Below, piece by piece: positions 17,108-26,106 of a stretch of DNA of 64,000 bases. Source of the DNA: Nitrospirales bacterium. Lineage in GTDB: Bacteria > Nitrospirota > Nitrospiria > Nitrospirales > UBA8639. Numbering within the stretch: position 1 is the first letter of the stretch; each line of letters begins with the position of its first letter. Where the stretch lies: contig JAJDBP010000006.1 of the NCBI GenBank assembly GCA_029261295.1, positions 62,001-126,000 on the forward strand. Reading direction: 5' to 3'. The position numbers and the translations under genes were made by a program. The notes beneath the pieces were generated by a model. It ran no database searches. It was not told the DNA's origin and was given only the letters and a program-made list of their open reading frames with translations.

Positions 17108-18859
17108 ATGCATCCTTTTCTTGAACCGATTGTTTCCATGTTTCCTGAAGCTGTGATTTCGGCTGAACAGGATCCAGTTCGCGGAGATTTATGCGTTCAG
17201 GTGAAAGCTGAGCATTGGAAAGACGTGGCCCAATTTCTTCATGATGATTCTCGCTTAGCGCTTGATCATATTACCGATATTTGTTCAGCGGATTATCCTG
17301 ATGACCTTGATCGGTTTGAAGTAATTTATCAATTTCTTTCTTTGCCTCATGGGACCCGGTTACGCGTTAAATCCCGAGTGTCGGAAGAGTCCCCAGAAAT
17401 TGCCACAATCAGTCACATTTGGCAGGGGGCAAATTTCTTAGAGCGCGAAGTGTATGACTTGATGGGTATTCGATTTCTTGGTCATCCTGACCTGCGCCGC
17501 ATTCTCATGCCCGAAGATTACGAAGAAGGGCATCCGTTGCGAAAAGACTTTCCGGCAGAAGGCCGTGGGTGGCGCAGCCGCTTTGATTTTCTACCCAAAC
17601 TCGATGAGCCGGTTGGGGAATGGTCTGAAGCCGAAGTGCCTGATGATCAACGTCATCAATTTATGGCGGATGATCGGCCAGGAGATACCAAGCGCACCAC
17701 CGAAATGTTGTTGAACATGGGTCCGCAGCATCCCAGTACCCATGGTGTGTTGCGTGTGGTGTTGGAACTTGATGGCGAACGGGTGACGAAGGCCATGCCT
17801 GATTTGGGGTATTTGCATCGAGGGGTGGAAAAGTTGGCAGAAGGTCTGACCTATATGCAAGTCCTTCCTCATACTGATCGCTTGGATTATGTCTGTGCGA
17901 TGACGAATAACTATGCCTATGTCCGTGCGGTAGAAAAACTCATCGGCATGACTGTTCCTGAGCGAGCTGAATATGTTCGAACGATCGTGGCTGAAGTTCA
18001 ACGGATCGTCGGGCATTTGTTTTGGTTGGGAACGCAAGCCTTGGATATTGGGGCGATGACGGTGTTTTTCTGGACGTTTCGCGAACGAGAAGTTTTGCTT
18101 GATCTCTTTGAAAAGCTTTGCGGGGCGCGTCTGACTCTTAATTATTTTCGCATTGGGGGTGTCGATGCGGATCTCACGCCAGAAATTCTGGCGTCGTTGC
18201 GTGAATTTCTGCGAACGTTTCCTGAACATATCCGAGAGTATGATACGCTCCTTCAGAAAAACCGCATTTGGATAGCCCGCACCAAGGGCGTTGCCGTGAT
18301 CTCCGGAGAAGATGCCATCAACTTTGGGTTGACCGGTCCTGTGCTGCGGGGGTCAGGCGTGGCCTATGACATTCGTAAGCTTGAACCGTATGGGGTGTAT
18401 GATCGTGTGGAGTGGGAGGTGCCTCTTGGTAAGGACGGCGATACCTATGACCGGTATTGGGTTCGAATGGAAGAAATGTGGCAAAGCGCCAGAATTATTG
18501 AGCAATGCTTGGATCAGATCCCTGAGGGTCCTATCTTGGCTGAAGATGCGCAAGTGATTCCACCGCCCAAACCTGAAGTGATGCGCGATATGCAAAGTCT
18601 CATTCATCATTTCATTATTTTTACCCAGGGCTTTAAGCCACCCAAAGGGGAAACCTATTGTGGCACCGAAGTGCCCAAGGGCGAATTAGGATTTTTTATT
18701 ATTAGCGATGGTAGTTCACGCCCTTACCGGTTGAAAATTCGATCTCCTTCGTTTATCCATATGGGTGCATTTGATCATATGGCACGCGGGTATTTGATTT
18801 CTGATATTGTCACGATTTTTGGGACATACGATATCGTGATGGGGGAATGTGATCGATAG
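17108..18859 (+). CDS. nuoCD: NADH-quinone oxidoreductase fused subunits C and D
   Basis: A 583-residue fusion. Residues about 1-160 are NuoC (30-kDa type; HIWQGANFLEREVYDLMG and EDYEEGHPLRKDFP), and residues about 195-583 are NuoD (49-kDa type; NMGPQHPSTHGVLRVV, DLGYLHRGVEKLAEG, and the C-terminal VMGECDR). NuoC-NuoD fusion is known from Enterobacteria and several other groups. Arg216 in the HGVLR motif corresponds to the arginine methylated by NDUFAF7 in mitochondrial NDUFS2. The ATG is at 17108; an overlapping out-of-frame ATG sits at 17104. No clear ribosome site is seen. Confidence 0.96.
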   Translation: MHPFLEPIVSMFPEAVISAEQDPVRGDLCVQVKAEHWKDVAQFLHDDSRLALDHITDICSADYPDDLDRFEVIYQFLSLPHGTRLRVKSRVSEESPEIATISHIWQGANFLEREVYDLMGIRFLGHPDLRRILMPEDYEEGHPLRKDFPAEGRGWRSRFDFLPKLDEPVGEWSEAEVPDDQRHQFMADDRPGDTKRTTEMLLNMGPQHPSTHGVLRVVLELDGERVTKAMPDLGYLHRGVEKLAEGLTYMQVLPHTDRLDYVCAMTNNYAYVRAVEKLIGMTVPERAEYVRTIVAEVQRIVGHLFWLGTQALDIGAMTVFFWTFREREVLLDLFEKLCGARLTLNYFRIGGVDADLTPEILASLREFLRTFPEHIREYDTLLQKNRIWIARTKGVAVISGEDAINFGLTGPVLRGSGVAYDIRKLEPYGVYDRVEWEVPLGKDGDTYDRYWVRMEEMWQSARIIEQCLDQIPEGPILAEDAQVIPPPKPEVMRDMQSLIHHFIIFTQGFKPPKGETYCGTEVPKGELGFFIISDGSSRPYRLKIRSPSFIHMGAFDHMARGYLISDIVTIFGTYDIVMGECDR

Positions 18860-18978
18860 TCGAAAAGAATAAAAAAGGGGGGAGTCTTAAAGCTGTTTTG
18901 AGTGGCGGCTTTTATGGATTCCCCTGAATTTTGTGTTTCCTCTGAAGAAGAGGAAAGCAGATTGATGCAGAAAAGAAA

Positions 18979-19506
18979 ATGTTATTAGAGAAATTTAAAG
19001 ACGAAGTGACTGAGATTCTTTCTCGGTATCCCGTGAAGCGCTCAGCATTGCTGCCACTTTTGAATTTGGCGCAACGTGAAGAAGGATTTGTGAGTGAGCA
19101 TGCGATGAGGGATATTGCCAAAGTTTTAGGTCTGACGCCTCCACAGGTGTTTGAGACTGTCACATTTTATACTATGTTCAATCTCAAGCCGATTGGGAAG
19201 TTTCATCTTCAAGTTTGTAAATCTCTGATGTGCGCCCTCGTTCGTTCGGATGAGGTGGTCATCTGGATTTCAAAGAAGCTCAATATTACCGCTGGACAAA
19301 CGACACCGGATAACAATTTTACTTTGAGTGTCGTGGAATGTTTGGGTTCATGTGGGACTGGCCCCATGATGCAGGTGAATGATGATTATTATGAGCAATT
19401 AACTGAAGAAAAAGTTGGTCGTGTCTTAGATGATTTGGCAAAGGATGGAGATTGTTCCCTTAAAAGCGGGCCGTTTATGTTTCCTAAGCCTTTGGTGAAA
19501 TCATAA
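18979..19506 (+). CDS. nuoE: NADH-quinone oxidoreductase subunit E ([2Fe-2S] N1a)
   Basis: A 175-residue thioredoxin-like [2Fe-2S] protein. The N1a ligands appear as VCKSLMCALV (CX4C; the family varies between X4 and X5) and ECLGSCGTGPMMQV (CX3C). With NuoF it forms the NADH-oxidising tip. The 119 bp before it are the longest spacer inside the nuo operon apart from small gaps; nothing regulatory is evident there. Confidence 0.94.
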   Translation: MLLEKFKDEVTEILSRYPVKRSALLPLLNLAQREEGFVSEHAMRDIAKVLGLTPPQVFETVTFYTMFNLKPIGKFHLQVCKSLMCALVRSDEVVIWISKKLNITAGQTTPDNNFTLSVVECLGSCGTGPMMQVNDDYYEQLTEEKVGRVLDDLAKDGDCSLKSGPFMFPKPLVKS

Positions 19507-19528
19507 GTACATAGGGTTGGATATTTCG

Positions 19529-20836
19529 ATGGCGCAGTACGAAAAAATTCTTTTAAAAAATATGGAACAGCCTGGTTACACTGGGTCGTTGGCGGATTAT
19601 GAGCAAGCAGGTGGCTATCAAGCGCTTCGTAAGGTCTTGAAGGATATGCAGCCAGATCAGGTGATTGAAGAGGTCAAGAAATCCGGTTTGCGAGGACGGG
19701 GAGGGGCAGGATTTCCTGCCGGTATGAAATGGGGTTTTATTCCCAAGGACCATCCTGGCCCGAAATATCTTTGTTGTAATGCTGATGAAAGCGAACCAGG
19801 CACCTTTAAAGATCGACAGTTGATGGAGCGTGATCCTCATCAGATGCTAGAGGGCATGGTGATTACCTGCTTTGCGATTGGTGCGGAGACCGCCTATGTC
19901 TATATTCGTGGAGAGTTTCGATTAGGGGCCAGAATTTTAGAAAAGGCTGTTCAAGAAGCCAATGCAGCTGGCTACCTTGGCGAGAATGTTTTGGGTAGTG
20001 GGCGAACCATAAAAATCCATGTTCATGCCGGTGCCGGCGCGTACATTTGCGGTGAAGAAACGGCCCTGCTGGAATCCTTAGAAGGCAAGCGGGGGATGCC
20101 CCGCTTTAAGCCACCCTTTCCCGCAACACATGGGCTCTACCAAAAGCCAACGGTCGTGAATAATGTCGAAACCATGGCCAATATTCCGCATATTATTAAT
20201 CGCGGTGGCGAATGGTTTTCTGGAATAGGGTCTCCCCCTAAGAGCTGTGGAACCCGTGTTTTTTGTTTGAGTGGTCATGTCAAACGTCCGGGCAATTATG
20301 AAGTGCCCATGGGTATTCCGTTTCGTGAATTCATTTATGATATTGGTGGTGGGATGCGCGGAGATAAGCCGCTCAAGGCGTTTATTCCGGGTGGAGCATC
20401 AGCGCCCTTCCTGACACCGGATCATCTTGACGTCAAAATGGATTTTGAAGCCGTGGCGATGGCGGGTTCCATGTTAGGGTCGGGTGGGGTGACCGTGATG
20501 GAAGAAGGAACGAGCATGGTATGGGCCGCATTACGGCTGATGGAATTTTTCTATCATGAATCGTGCGGAAAATGTACCCCATGTCGTGAAGGCAGTTCCT
20601 GGTTGGCTCAGACTCTTCAGCGCATTTGGAATAAACAAGGACGTCAGGGAGATCTTCAGATCCTTGAGGATCTTTGTAGAAACATTGCTGGGCGAACCGT
20701 GTGTGCCTTTGGCGAAGCAGAGGTGGGTCCGATTCAAAGCACCTTAAAATACTTTCGCCACGAATACGAAGAACTGATTCGCGAAGCGGAAGCCACTATG
20801 CCTCCTAGTAAAGAGATTCCAGTGTTCACTCATTGA
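19529..20836 (+). CDS. nuoF: NADH-quinone oxidoreductase subunit F (FMN, N3)
   Basis: About 435 residues from the ATG at 19529; an upstream TTG at 19517 would add four residues, and AGGG lies between nuoE and either start. The FMN/NADH-binding glycine-rich loop is GLRGRGGAGFPAGMKW. The second conserved block is GAGAYICGEETALLESLEG, and the N3 [4Fe-4S] ligands are ESCGKCTPCREGSSWL plus the distal Cys in NIAGRTVCAFGE. It oxidises NADH, so this complex I has its NADH input module. It overlaps the nuoG reading frame. Confidence 0.96.
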   Translation: MAQYEKILLKNMEQPGYTGSLADYEQAGGYQALRKVLKDMQPDQVIEEVKKSGLRGRGGAGFPAGMKWGFIPKDHPGPKYLCCNADESEPGTFKDRQLMERDPHQMLEGMVITCFAIGAETAYVYIRGEFRLGARILEKAVQEANAAGYLGENVLGSGRTIKIHVHAGAGAYICGEETALLESLEGKRGMPRFKPPFPATHGLYQKPTVVNNVETMANIPHIINRGGEWFSGIGSPPKSCGTRVFCLSGHVKRPGNYEVPMGIPFREFIYDIGGGMRGDKPLKAFIPGGASAPFLTPDHLDVKMDFEAVAMAGSMLGSGGVTVMEEGTSMVWAALRLMEFFYHESCGKCTPCREGSSWLAQTLQRIWNKQGRQGDLQILEDLCRNIAGRTVCAFGEAEVGPIQSTLKYFRHEYEELIREAEATMPPSKEIPVFTH

Positions 20837-20847
20837 GTTCTATTATC

Positions 20848-23529
20848 ATGGCTACTGAAACGACAGCAACAGATTTGGTGACGCTGACCATTGATGGGAA
20901 GACGACTTCTGTGCCCAAGGGTACGCTGGTTATTGAAGCTGCGCGTCAGGTCGGAGTCATGGTCCCGCATTTTTGTTATCACCCTAAATTATCGCCTGAT
21001 GCCAATTGTCGAATGTGTCTAGTCGAGATTGAGAAAATGCCACGCTTGCAGACTTCCTGCAGTACGCCGGTGACCGAAGGTATGGTGGTGAAATCCTCTT
21101 CTTCAGCACAGGCGCAAGATGCACGAAAATCTGTCTTAGATTTTATTCTCGCGAATCATCCCTTAGATTGCCCGGTCTGTGATCAAGGCGGGCGCTGCGA
21201 TTTGCAAGATTTTTCGCATGAATATACGGCGACGACCAGTCGTTTCAAAGAACTCAAGCGAGTCTTTCCAAAAGAATATTTTAGCCCGCTTATTGAGACG
21301 CAGATGAATCGCTGTGTGCAATGTTTGCGGTGTGTGCGTTATTGCGATCAGGTGATGGATGTCAAGGCTCTGGCACCAGTGGGTCGTGGCACCTTAACGG
21401 AAATTAAAGCCTTTGGTGCGCATGAATTGGATTGCGAGTTTTGCGGAGGGTGTATTCAAATTTGTCCTGTGGGTGCTATTACGAGCCGGCTTTCGATGTA
21501 TGAATTCCGTCCATGGATGCTTAAGCGAACTGATTCGGTCTGTGGGTATTGTGGCGATGGATGCCAGATTACCTTCCAAACCAAAGACAATGCACTGATT
21601 GAAATCAATTCTACGCAAGGGTCTGGAAGAAATAATGGCGATCTCTGTGCACGAGGATATTTTGGATACCACGTGAGTGAACATCCCGATCGTCTAACCT
21701 CTCCCCTCATTCGAAAGGGAGACGAATTCCAATCCGTCCAATGGGAAGAGGCCTTAGAGTTCGTCGGTCAGCGGTTACTTGAGATTAAAGCGAAGTATGG
21801 GGCCGATGCCATTGGCGGATTGATTTCTGGGCGTTGCACTAATGAAGACATTTATGTCTTCCAGAAATTTATGCGCGGCGTGGTTGGGACGAATCGCATT
21901 GATAGCAGTGTACGCTATGGGCATTTGAATGGGGTTCATGCCCTACAACGCGTGCAAGGTACACATCGTTGGGCTGTGAGTTTTGACGATATTGTTTCAG
22001 CAGATACCCTTTTACTCGTCGGGACCAATATTACCGAAACCAATCCCATTACTGGGTTGAAGGTTAAAGAGGCCATCAAACGACGAAATGCCAAGCTCAT
22101 CACCATTGAAGCCTTGGAGCCAGCCATAGGAAGTATCAGTAATATTGTGAATTTGGCACAGCATCATATTGGGGTAAAGCCTACTGAATATGCCGCCGCT
22201 ATTTTAGGGTTACTGAAAGCTGTGGTTGAGCACAACATTCTTGATGCTGAACTTCAAGCCAAGTCTCCGGCTTATTTTGAAGATATCTCTGCTCGTCTTC
22301 ATGCTCTTTCCTGGGAATCGATTCGAGCTCAAACTGGTGTAGACTCTGTTGCCTTTACCCAAGCGGCACAAGTATTTGGTGAAGGGAAGAAAGCCGTGAT
22401 TCTCGTAGGACCAGGAGTCTTGAGATCTGAGGGTGGATTTGGAATGACCATGAATTTGATGGATCTCCTTCTGGTCACTGGAAAATTAACCAACCCTGGA
22501 TGCGGAATGGCCACCATGGCGGAGGAAAATAACGATCAAGGGGCATTTGAAATGGGCGGGACTGGAGCTGTCTTACCAGGTGGAGCATCTTTGGGTGATC
22601 CTGAGGCACGGCAAAAATTTTCGAAAGCATGGGGGCGATCTATTCCAGAAACTCCTGGTTCTTCATTGCCTCAGATGATTGAAGATGCGCAACAAGGTAA
22701 GTTGAAAGCCTTATTTGTCGTCGGGGAAAACCCTTTAAGTTCTTTGCCCCCGTCATCGGGTATTCATGGGGCTTTGGAGAAGATGGAATTATTAATCTGT
22801 CAGGAATTATTTCTCACTGAAACAGCCAAGCAGGCGCATGTCGTTTTTCCAGCTTGTTCTTATGCAGAGAAAGATGGAACATTCACGAATACTGAGGGGC
22901 ATATCCAATCAGTGAGAAAAGCGATTGATATGGTGGGGGAGAGCCGTCCTGATTGGGAAGTGTTTTCGGCCCTTTCCGTGATGATGAATGATCCAATGGA
23001 ATATGAGGACGTCAAGGAAATTGGCAAGGAAATTCGGAATCTTCTACCAGGCACGCGGACGTTAGGGCCTGCTCCGTTACCAGCACAACCGATTCCTTCT
23101 GCGATTGCCCGATACGTCACCGCCGATTATCAACGTGATATCGCAACACGGTATCAATTGCCGGCTCATCAACTGGAACCGGATCAGATAACCTTACTGG
23201 TTTCTCAGTCATTGTTCCATTCGGGGAAATTTTCCAAAAAAGCCAAAGGACTTTTACAAGTGGAAGCCTCTGGCAAGGTCTATGTGCATCCCGAAGAGGC
23301 GGCTCGGCGAGGTATTGATGAGGGGGATTCCGTGAAAGTGAGCAATAGCTTAGGTGAGGTCATTTTGAGTGTCGGACTTCGTGAGCGTATCCCTCGGGGA
23401 GTGGCGGTCTTTCCTGAACATTTTGATGAAGAAATACGACGTCTCTTGCCCTATACTATTGATCCTGAAACGCAGGTGCCGTATTGCAAGCTGGTTCCCG
23501 TTCGTATCGAGAAATCTGTGGGAACATGA
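20848..23529 (+). CDS. nuoG: NADH-quinone oxidoreductase subunit G
   Basis: About 893 residues. In order: an N-terminal plant-type [2Fe-2S] ferredoxin domain (HFCYHPKLSPDANCRMCLVE), the NuoG-specific His/Cys [4Fe-4S] motif (ANHPLDCPVCDQGGRCDLQD), a two-cluster ferredoxin domain (MNRCVQCLRCVRYCDQ; CEFCGGCIQICPVGAI), a [4Fe-4S] motif of the MopB type (CGYCGDGCQITF with a distal LCARGY Cys; this is the optional N7 cluster), and a long molybdopterin-oxidoreductase-like domain. The length is typical of bacterial NuoG. A TTG at 20833 overlapping the nuoF stop is an alternative start; neither has a strong ribosome site. Confidence 0.95.
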   Translation: MATETTATDLVTLTIDGKTTSVPKGTLVIEAARQVGVMVPHFCYHPKLSPDANCRMCLVEIEKMPRLQTSCSTPVTEGMVVKSSSSAQAQDARKSVLDFILANHPLDCPVCDQGGRCDLQDFSHEYTATTSRFKELKRVFPKEYFSPLIETQMNRCVQCLRCVRYCDQVMDVKALAPVGRGTLTEIKAFGAHELDCEFCGGCIQICPVGAITSRLSMYEFRPWMLKRTDSVCGYCGDGCQITFQTKDNALIEINSTQGSGRNNGDLCARGYFGYHVSEHPDRLTSPLIRKGDEFQSVQWEEALEFVGQRLLEIKAKYGADAIGGLISGRCTNEDIYVFQKFMRGVVGTNRIDSSVRYGHLNGVHALQRVQGTHRWAVSFDDIVSADTLLLVGTNITETNPITGLKVKEAIKRRNAKLITIEALEPAIGSISNIVNLAQHHIGVKPTEYAAAILGLLKAVVEHNILDAELQAKSPAYFEDISARLHALSWESIRAQTGVDSVAFTQAAQVFGEGKKAVILVGPGVLRSEGGFGMTMNLMDLLLVTGKLTNPGCGMATMAEENNDQGAFEMGGTGAVLPGGASLGDPEARQKFSKAWGRSIPETPGSSLPQMIEDAQQGKLKALFVVGENPLSSLPPSSGIHGALEKMELLICQELFLTETAKQAHVVFPACSYAEKDGTFTNTEGHIQSVRKAIDMVGESRPDWEVFSALSVMMNDPMEYEDVKEIGKEIRNLLPGTRTLGPAPLPAQPIPSAIARYVTADYQRDIATRYQLPAHQLEPDQITLLVSQSLFHSGKFSKKAKGLLQVEASGKVYVHPEEAARRGIDEGDSVKVSNSLGEVILSVGLRERIPRGVAVFPEHFDEEIRRLLPYTIDPETQVPYCKLVPVRIEKSVGT

Positions 23530-23580
23530 GGCAGTTCTCAACTTGTGTATTGATTCATAGAGAAGAGGAGTGAATCCGTT

Positions 23581-24636
23581 ATGGAAACGGGAATTCGGTT
23601 AGCCCTAACGTTAGGCCAAATTGGCGCGGTTATGGTCGCGGTGCTCCTTACTGTCGCAGTGCTTACTTTGCTAGAGCGAAAAGTACTGGGATGGATGCAA
23701 GACCGGATGGGACCCATGGAGGTTGGGCCCTATGGGATTTTACAGCCAGTGGCCGATGGCTTGAAGCTCTTTTTCAAAGAAGACATTATTCCTGCCGGAG
23801 CCAATAAGTTTATGTTTAGCATGGCGCCGATTTTGTCGTTAGTCCCGGCGCTCATTGGATTTGCCGTCATTCCTTTTGGTCCAGATTGGACGGTGGAGGT
23901 TAGCGGTGTCGACTTCAAGCCCTTTGTGATTACTGATATTAATGTAGGTGTGCTGTATATCCTGGCTTTTGCTTCTATTGGGGCCTATGGAATTATTCTG
24001 GGAGGTTGGTCCTCGAATAGCAAATACTCTTTGCTTGGTGGCCTGCGTTCGGCTGCGCAATTGATCAGTTATGAATTAAATGTTGGACTCTCGATTGTAG
24101 GAGTCCTATTGCTTTCAAGTTCCTTGAGTTTGGTGACCATTACAAATGCGCAAGCCGGGGGATTTTGGAATTGGTACTTTTTCGCCTGGGGATCATTCCC
24201 ACAGGCGATTGCATTTATGGTGTTCATGATTTCTTCAGTCGCCGAAACCAATCGAACCCCATTTGATTTGCCGGAAGCAGAAAGTGAATTGGTGGCCGGG
24301 TTCTTTACCGAATATAGTGGCATGCGGTTTGCGTTTTTCTTTTTGGCAGAATACGGCAATATGATTTTGGTCTCCTGTGTCGCCACGGTGTTGTTTTTTG
24401 GTGGGTGGCATGCCCCACTTGAAATTTTGCAAGGTCCAGAATGGATGCATGGGATCACAGGCATTTTTTGGTTTGCGCTAAAAGTGGCGAGTTTCCTCTT
24501 TTTGTTTTTCTGGGTGAGGGCCACATTACCTCGATTGCGCTATGACCAATTGATGCGGTTTGGATGGAAAGTTTTGTTACCCATTGCCCTAGGAAATATC
24601 GTAGTGACGTCTATTTTTGCGTATCTTTTTCCCTGA
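23581..24636 (+). CDS. nuoH: NADH-quinone oxidoreductase subunit H
   Basis: A 351-residue membrane subunit with about eight helices and the family signatures LLERKVLGWMQDRMGPMEVGPYG, SAAQLISYELNVGLS and ETNRTPFDLPEAESELVAGFFTEY (I list the second two in part only). NuoH forms the quinone channel and connects the peripheral arm to the antiporter-like subunits. A GAGGAG ribosome site lies about 10 nt before the ATG. Confidence 0.97.
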   Translation: METGIRLALTLGQIGAVMVAVLLTVAVLTLLERKVLGWMQDRMGPMEVGPYGILQPVADGLKLFFKEDIIPAGANKFMFSMAPILSLVPALIGFAVIPFGPDWTVEVSGVDFKPFVITDINVGVLYILAFASIGAYGIILGGWSSNSKYSLLGGLRSAAQLISYELNVGLSIVGVLLLSSSLSLVTITNAQAGGFWNWYFFAWGSFPQAIAFMVFMISSVAETNRTPFDLPEAESELVAGFFTEYSGMRFAFFFLAEYGNMILVSCVATVLFFGGWHAPLEILQGPEWMHGITGIFWFALKVASFLFLFFWVRATLPRLRYDQLMRFGWKVLLPIALGNIVVTSIFAYLFP

Positions 24637-24649
24637 GGATTTTTGAGAA

Positions 24650-25198
24650 ATGGGATCAATAAATATTAAGGAATGGATCAAGACGCTCACGTTTTATGAG
24701 ATCTTGTTGGGTATGAAAGCGACACTTTCCCATCTCCTTCATTATAAGCCCATTACTTTGGAATACCCGCATGTGAAAAAAGCCTTGCCATCGAATTATC
24801 GCGGCATGTTGGCGCTGTTGCGTTACGATGATGGGACGGAAAAATGCGTGGGATGTGATTTGTGCGAAGCGGCTTGTCCTTCTCGGGTGATACGAGTGGT
24901 GAGTGCAGAGGTTCCGGAAGAACCCGCCAAGCGCTATTCCAAGGAATATTATATGGACATGACCCGTTGTTTATTTTGTGGGCTTTGTGTTCAGGCCTGT
25001 CCAGTAGACGCCTTGGGGATGACCCAGGAGTATGAATGGGCAGTGTACGATAAACGGCAACTCCATTTAAATAAACAGCAGCTCTTAGCGATTGGAGATC
25101 GGAATTTTCCAGTTCGGGAAAAACGATTGGAGTACCAACATCCCAATGTGGCGTATTTTAATGTCGGGTTTAAAGAAATTCCTCAGAAAGAAACCTAA
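24650..25198 (+). CDS. nuoI: NADH-quinone oxidoreductase subunit I (N6a/N6b)
   Basis: A 182-residue ferredoxin-type subunit with two complete [4Fe-4S] motifs: CVGCDLCEAACPSRVI and CLFCGLCVQACPVDAL. These hold clusters N6a and N6b that relay electrons from NuoG to NuoB. The ATG lies 13 nt after the nuoH stop. Confidence 0.97.
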   Translation: MGSINIKEWIKTLTFYEILLGMKATLSHLLHYKPITLEYPHVKKALPSNYRGMLALLRYDDGTEKCVGCDLCEAACPSRVIRVVSAEVPEEPAKRYSKEYYMDMTRCLFCGLCVQACPVDALGMTQEYEWAVYDKRQLHLNKQQLLAIGDRNFPVREKRLEYQHPNVAYFNVGFKEIPQKET

Positions 25199-25277
25199 GG
25201 TGCGCTCATCATTGTTGTTGTGGAAATGTCTAATAACGCTTGACGGCGTTTTGTTTGTTCTCTCTGCTGCATGACCC

Positions 25278-25796
25278 ATGGAAACATTTGTCTTTTTTTA
25301 TTTCGCTACGATCATAGTCGTGACCGCCGGGTTAGTCGTGGCGCTTAAAAGCCCTATTTATAGTGCACTAGCCCTGTTAGTCATGTTTTTTCATGTGGCT
25401 GGGCTCTTCGTCACGTTACATGCTGAGTTTTTGGCTATTATCCAAATCCTTGTCTATGCCGGAGCGATCTTGGTGCTGTACCTCTTTGTCGTGATGCTGC
25501 TGAATTTGAAACGAGAAGAACATTTTCATAGCCAGTTTATTGTTGGGTTATTCCTGGGGTGTGTGCTGTTTGCCGAGGCGGTCTTACTGGTTCTAAAAGG
25601 GGAGACAACGCTCGGACAAAATATTGCGGCATCTGCGGCTCCGATTGAACTCACTCGAGGGAATACCGAGTCCATTGGCGAACTTCTCTATTCCACCTAT
25701 TTGTTCCCCTTTGAAGTCGCCTCCCTTATCCTGCTTGTGGCGATGGTTGGAGCAGTGATCCTGACCAAAAAAGGTATATTGGAGGTCAAAAGCTAG
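25278..25796 (+). CDS. nuoJ: NADH-quinone oxidoreductase subunit J
   Basis: A 172-residue membrane protein with five helices, including the conserved EFLAIIQILVYAGAILVLYLFVVML block (helix 3, with the pi-bulge important for coupling; only part quoted in meaning). It lies directly before nuoK, which starts at the base after the nuoJ stop; GGAGG in the nuoJ tail serves as the nuoK ribosome site. Confidence 0.95.
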   Translation: METFVFFYFATIIVVTAGLVVALKSPIYSALALLVMFFHVAGLFVTLHAEFLAIIQILVYAGAILVLYLFVVMLLNLKREEHFHSQFIVGLFLGCVLFAEAVLLVLKGETTLGQNIAASAAPIELTRGNTESIGELLYSTYLFPFEVASLILLVAMVGAVILTKKGILEVKS

Positions 25797-26102
25797 ATGG
25801 ATGTTCCTGTGAGCTATTATGTCGTCTTAAGCGGCATTGTGTTTTCTATTGGATTGGTGGGAGTGCTTATTCGGCGTAATATCATTATTATTTTGTTGTC
25901 TGTTGAGTTGATGCTTAATGCGACAAACATCAACTTTGTGGCCTTTTCGTCATATCTTGGAAATCTGTCTGGTCAGGTCTTCGTGTTTTTTGCACTTACC
26001 GTGGCTGCTGCAGAGGTTGCCGTCGGATTGGCGATTATTATTGCACTGTATCGCCATTCTGAAAGTATCAACATTGACGACTTCCGGTTGCTGAAATGGT
26101 AA
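25797..26102 (+). CDS. nuoK: NADH-quinone oxidoreductase subunit K
   Basis: A 101-residue, three-helix subunit. Conserved acidic residues of the proton path are present: [16 protein letters not shown] (Glu of helix 2) and [17 protein letters not shown] (Glu of helix 3). It is homologous to MrpC. Tight spacing to nuoJ and nuoL shows co-transcription. Confidence 0.96.
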   Translation: MDVPVSYYVVLSGIVFSIGLVGVLIRRNIIIILLSVELMLNATNINFVAFSSYLGNLSGQVFVFFALTVAAAEVAVGLAIIIALYRHSESINIDDFRLLKW

Positions 26103-26106
26103 GGCG

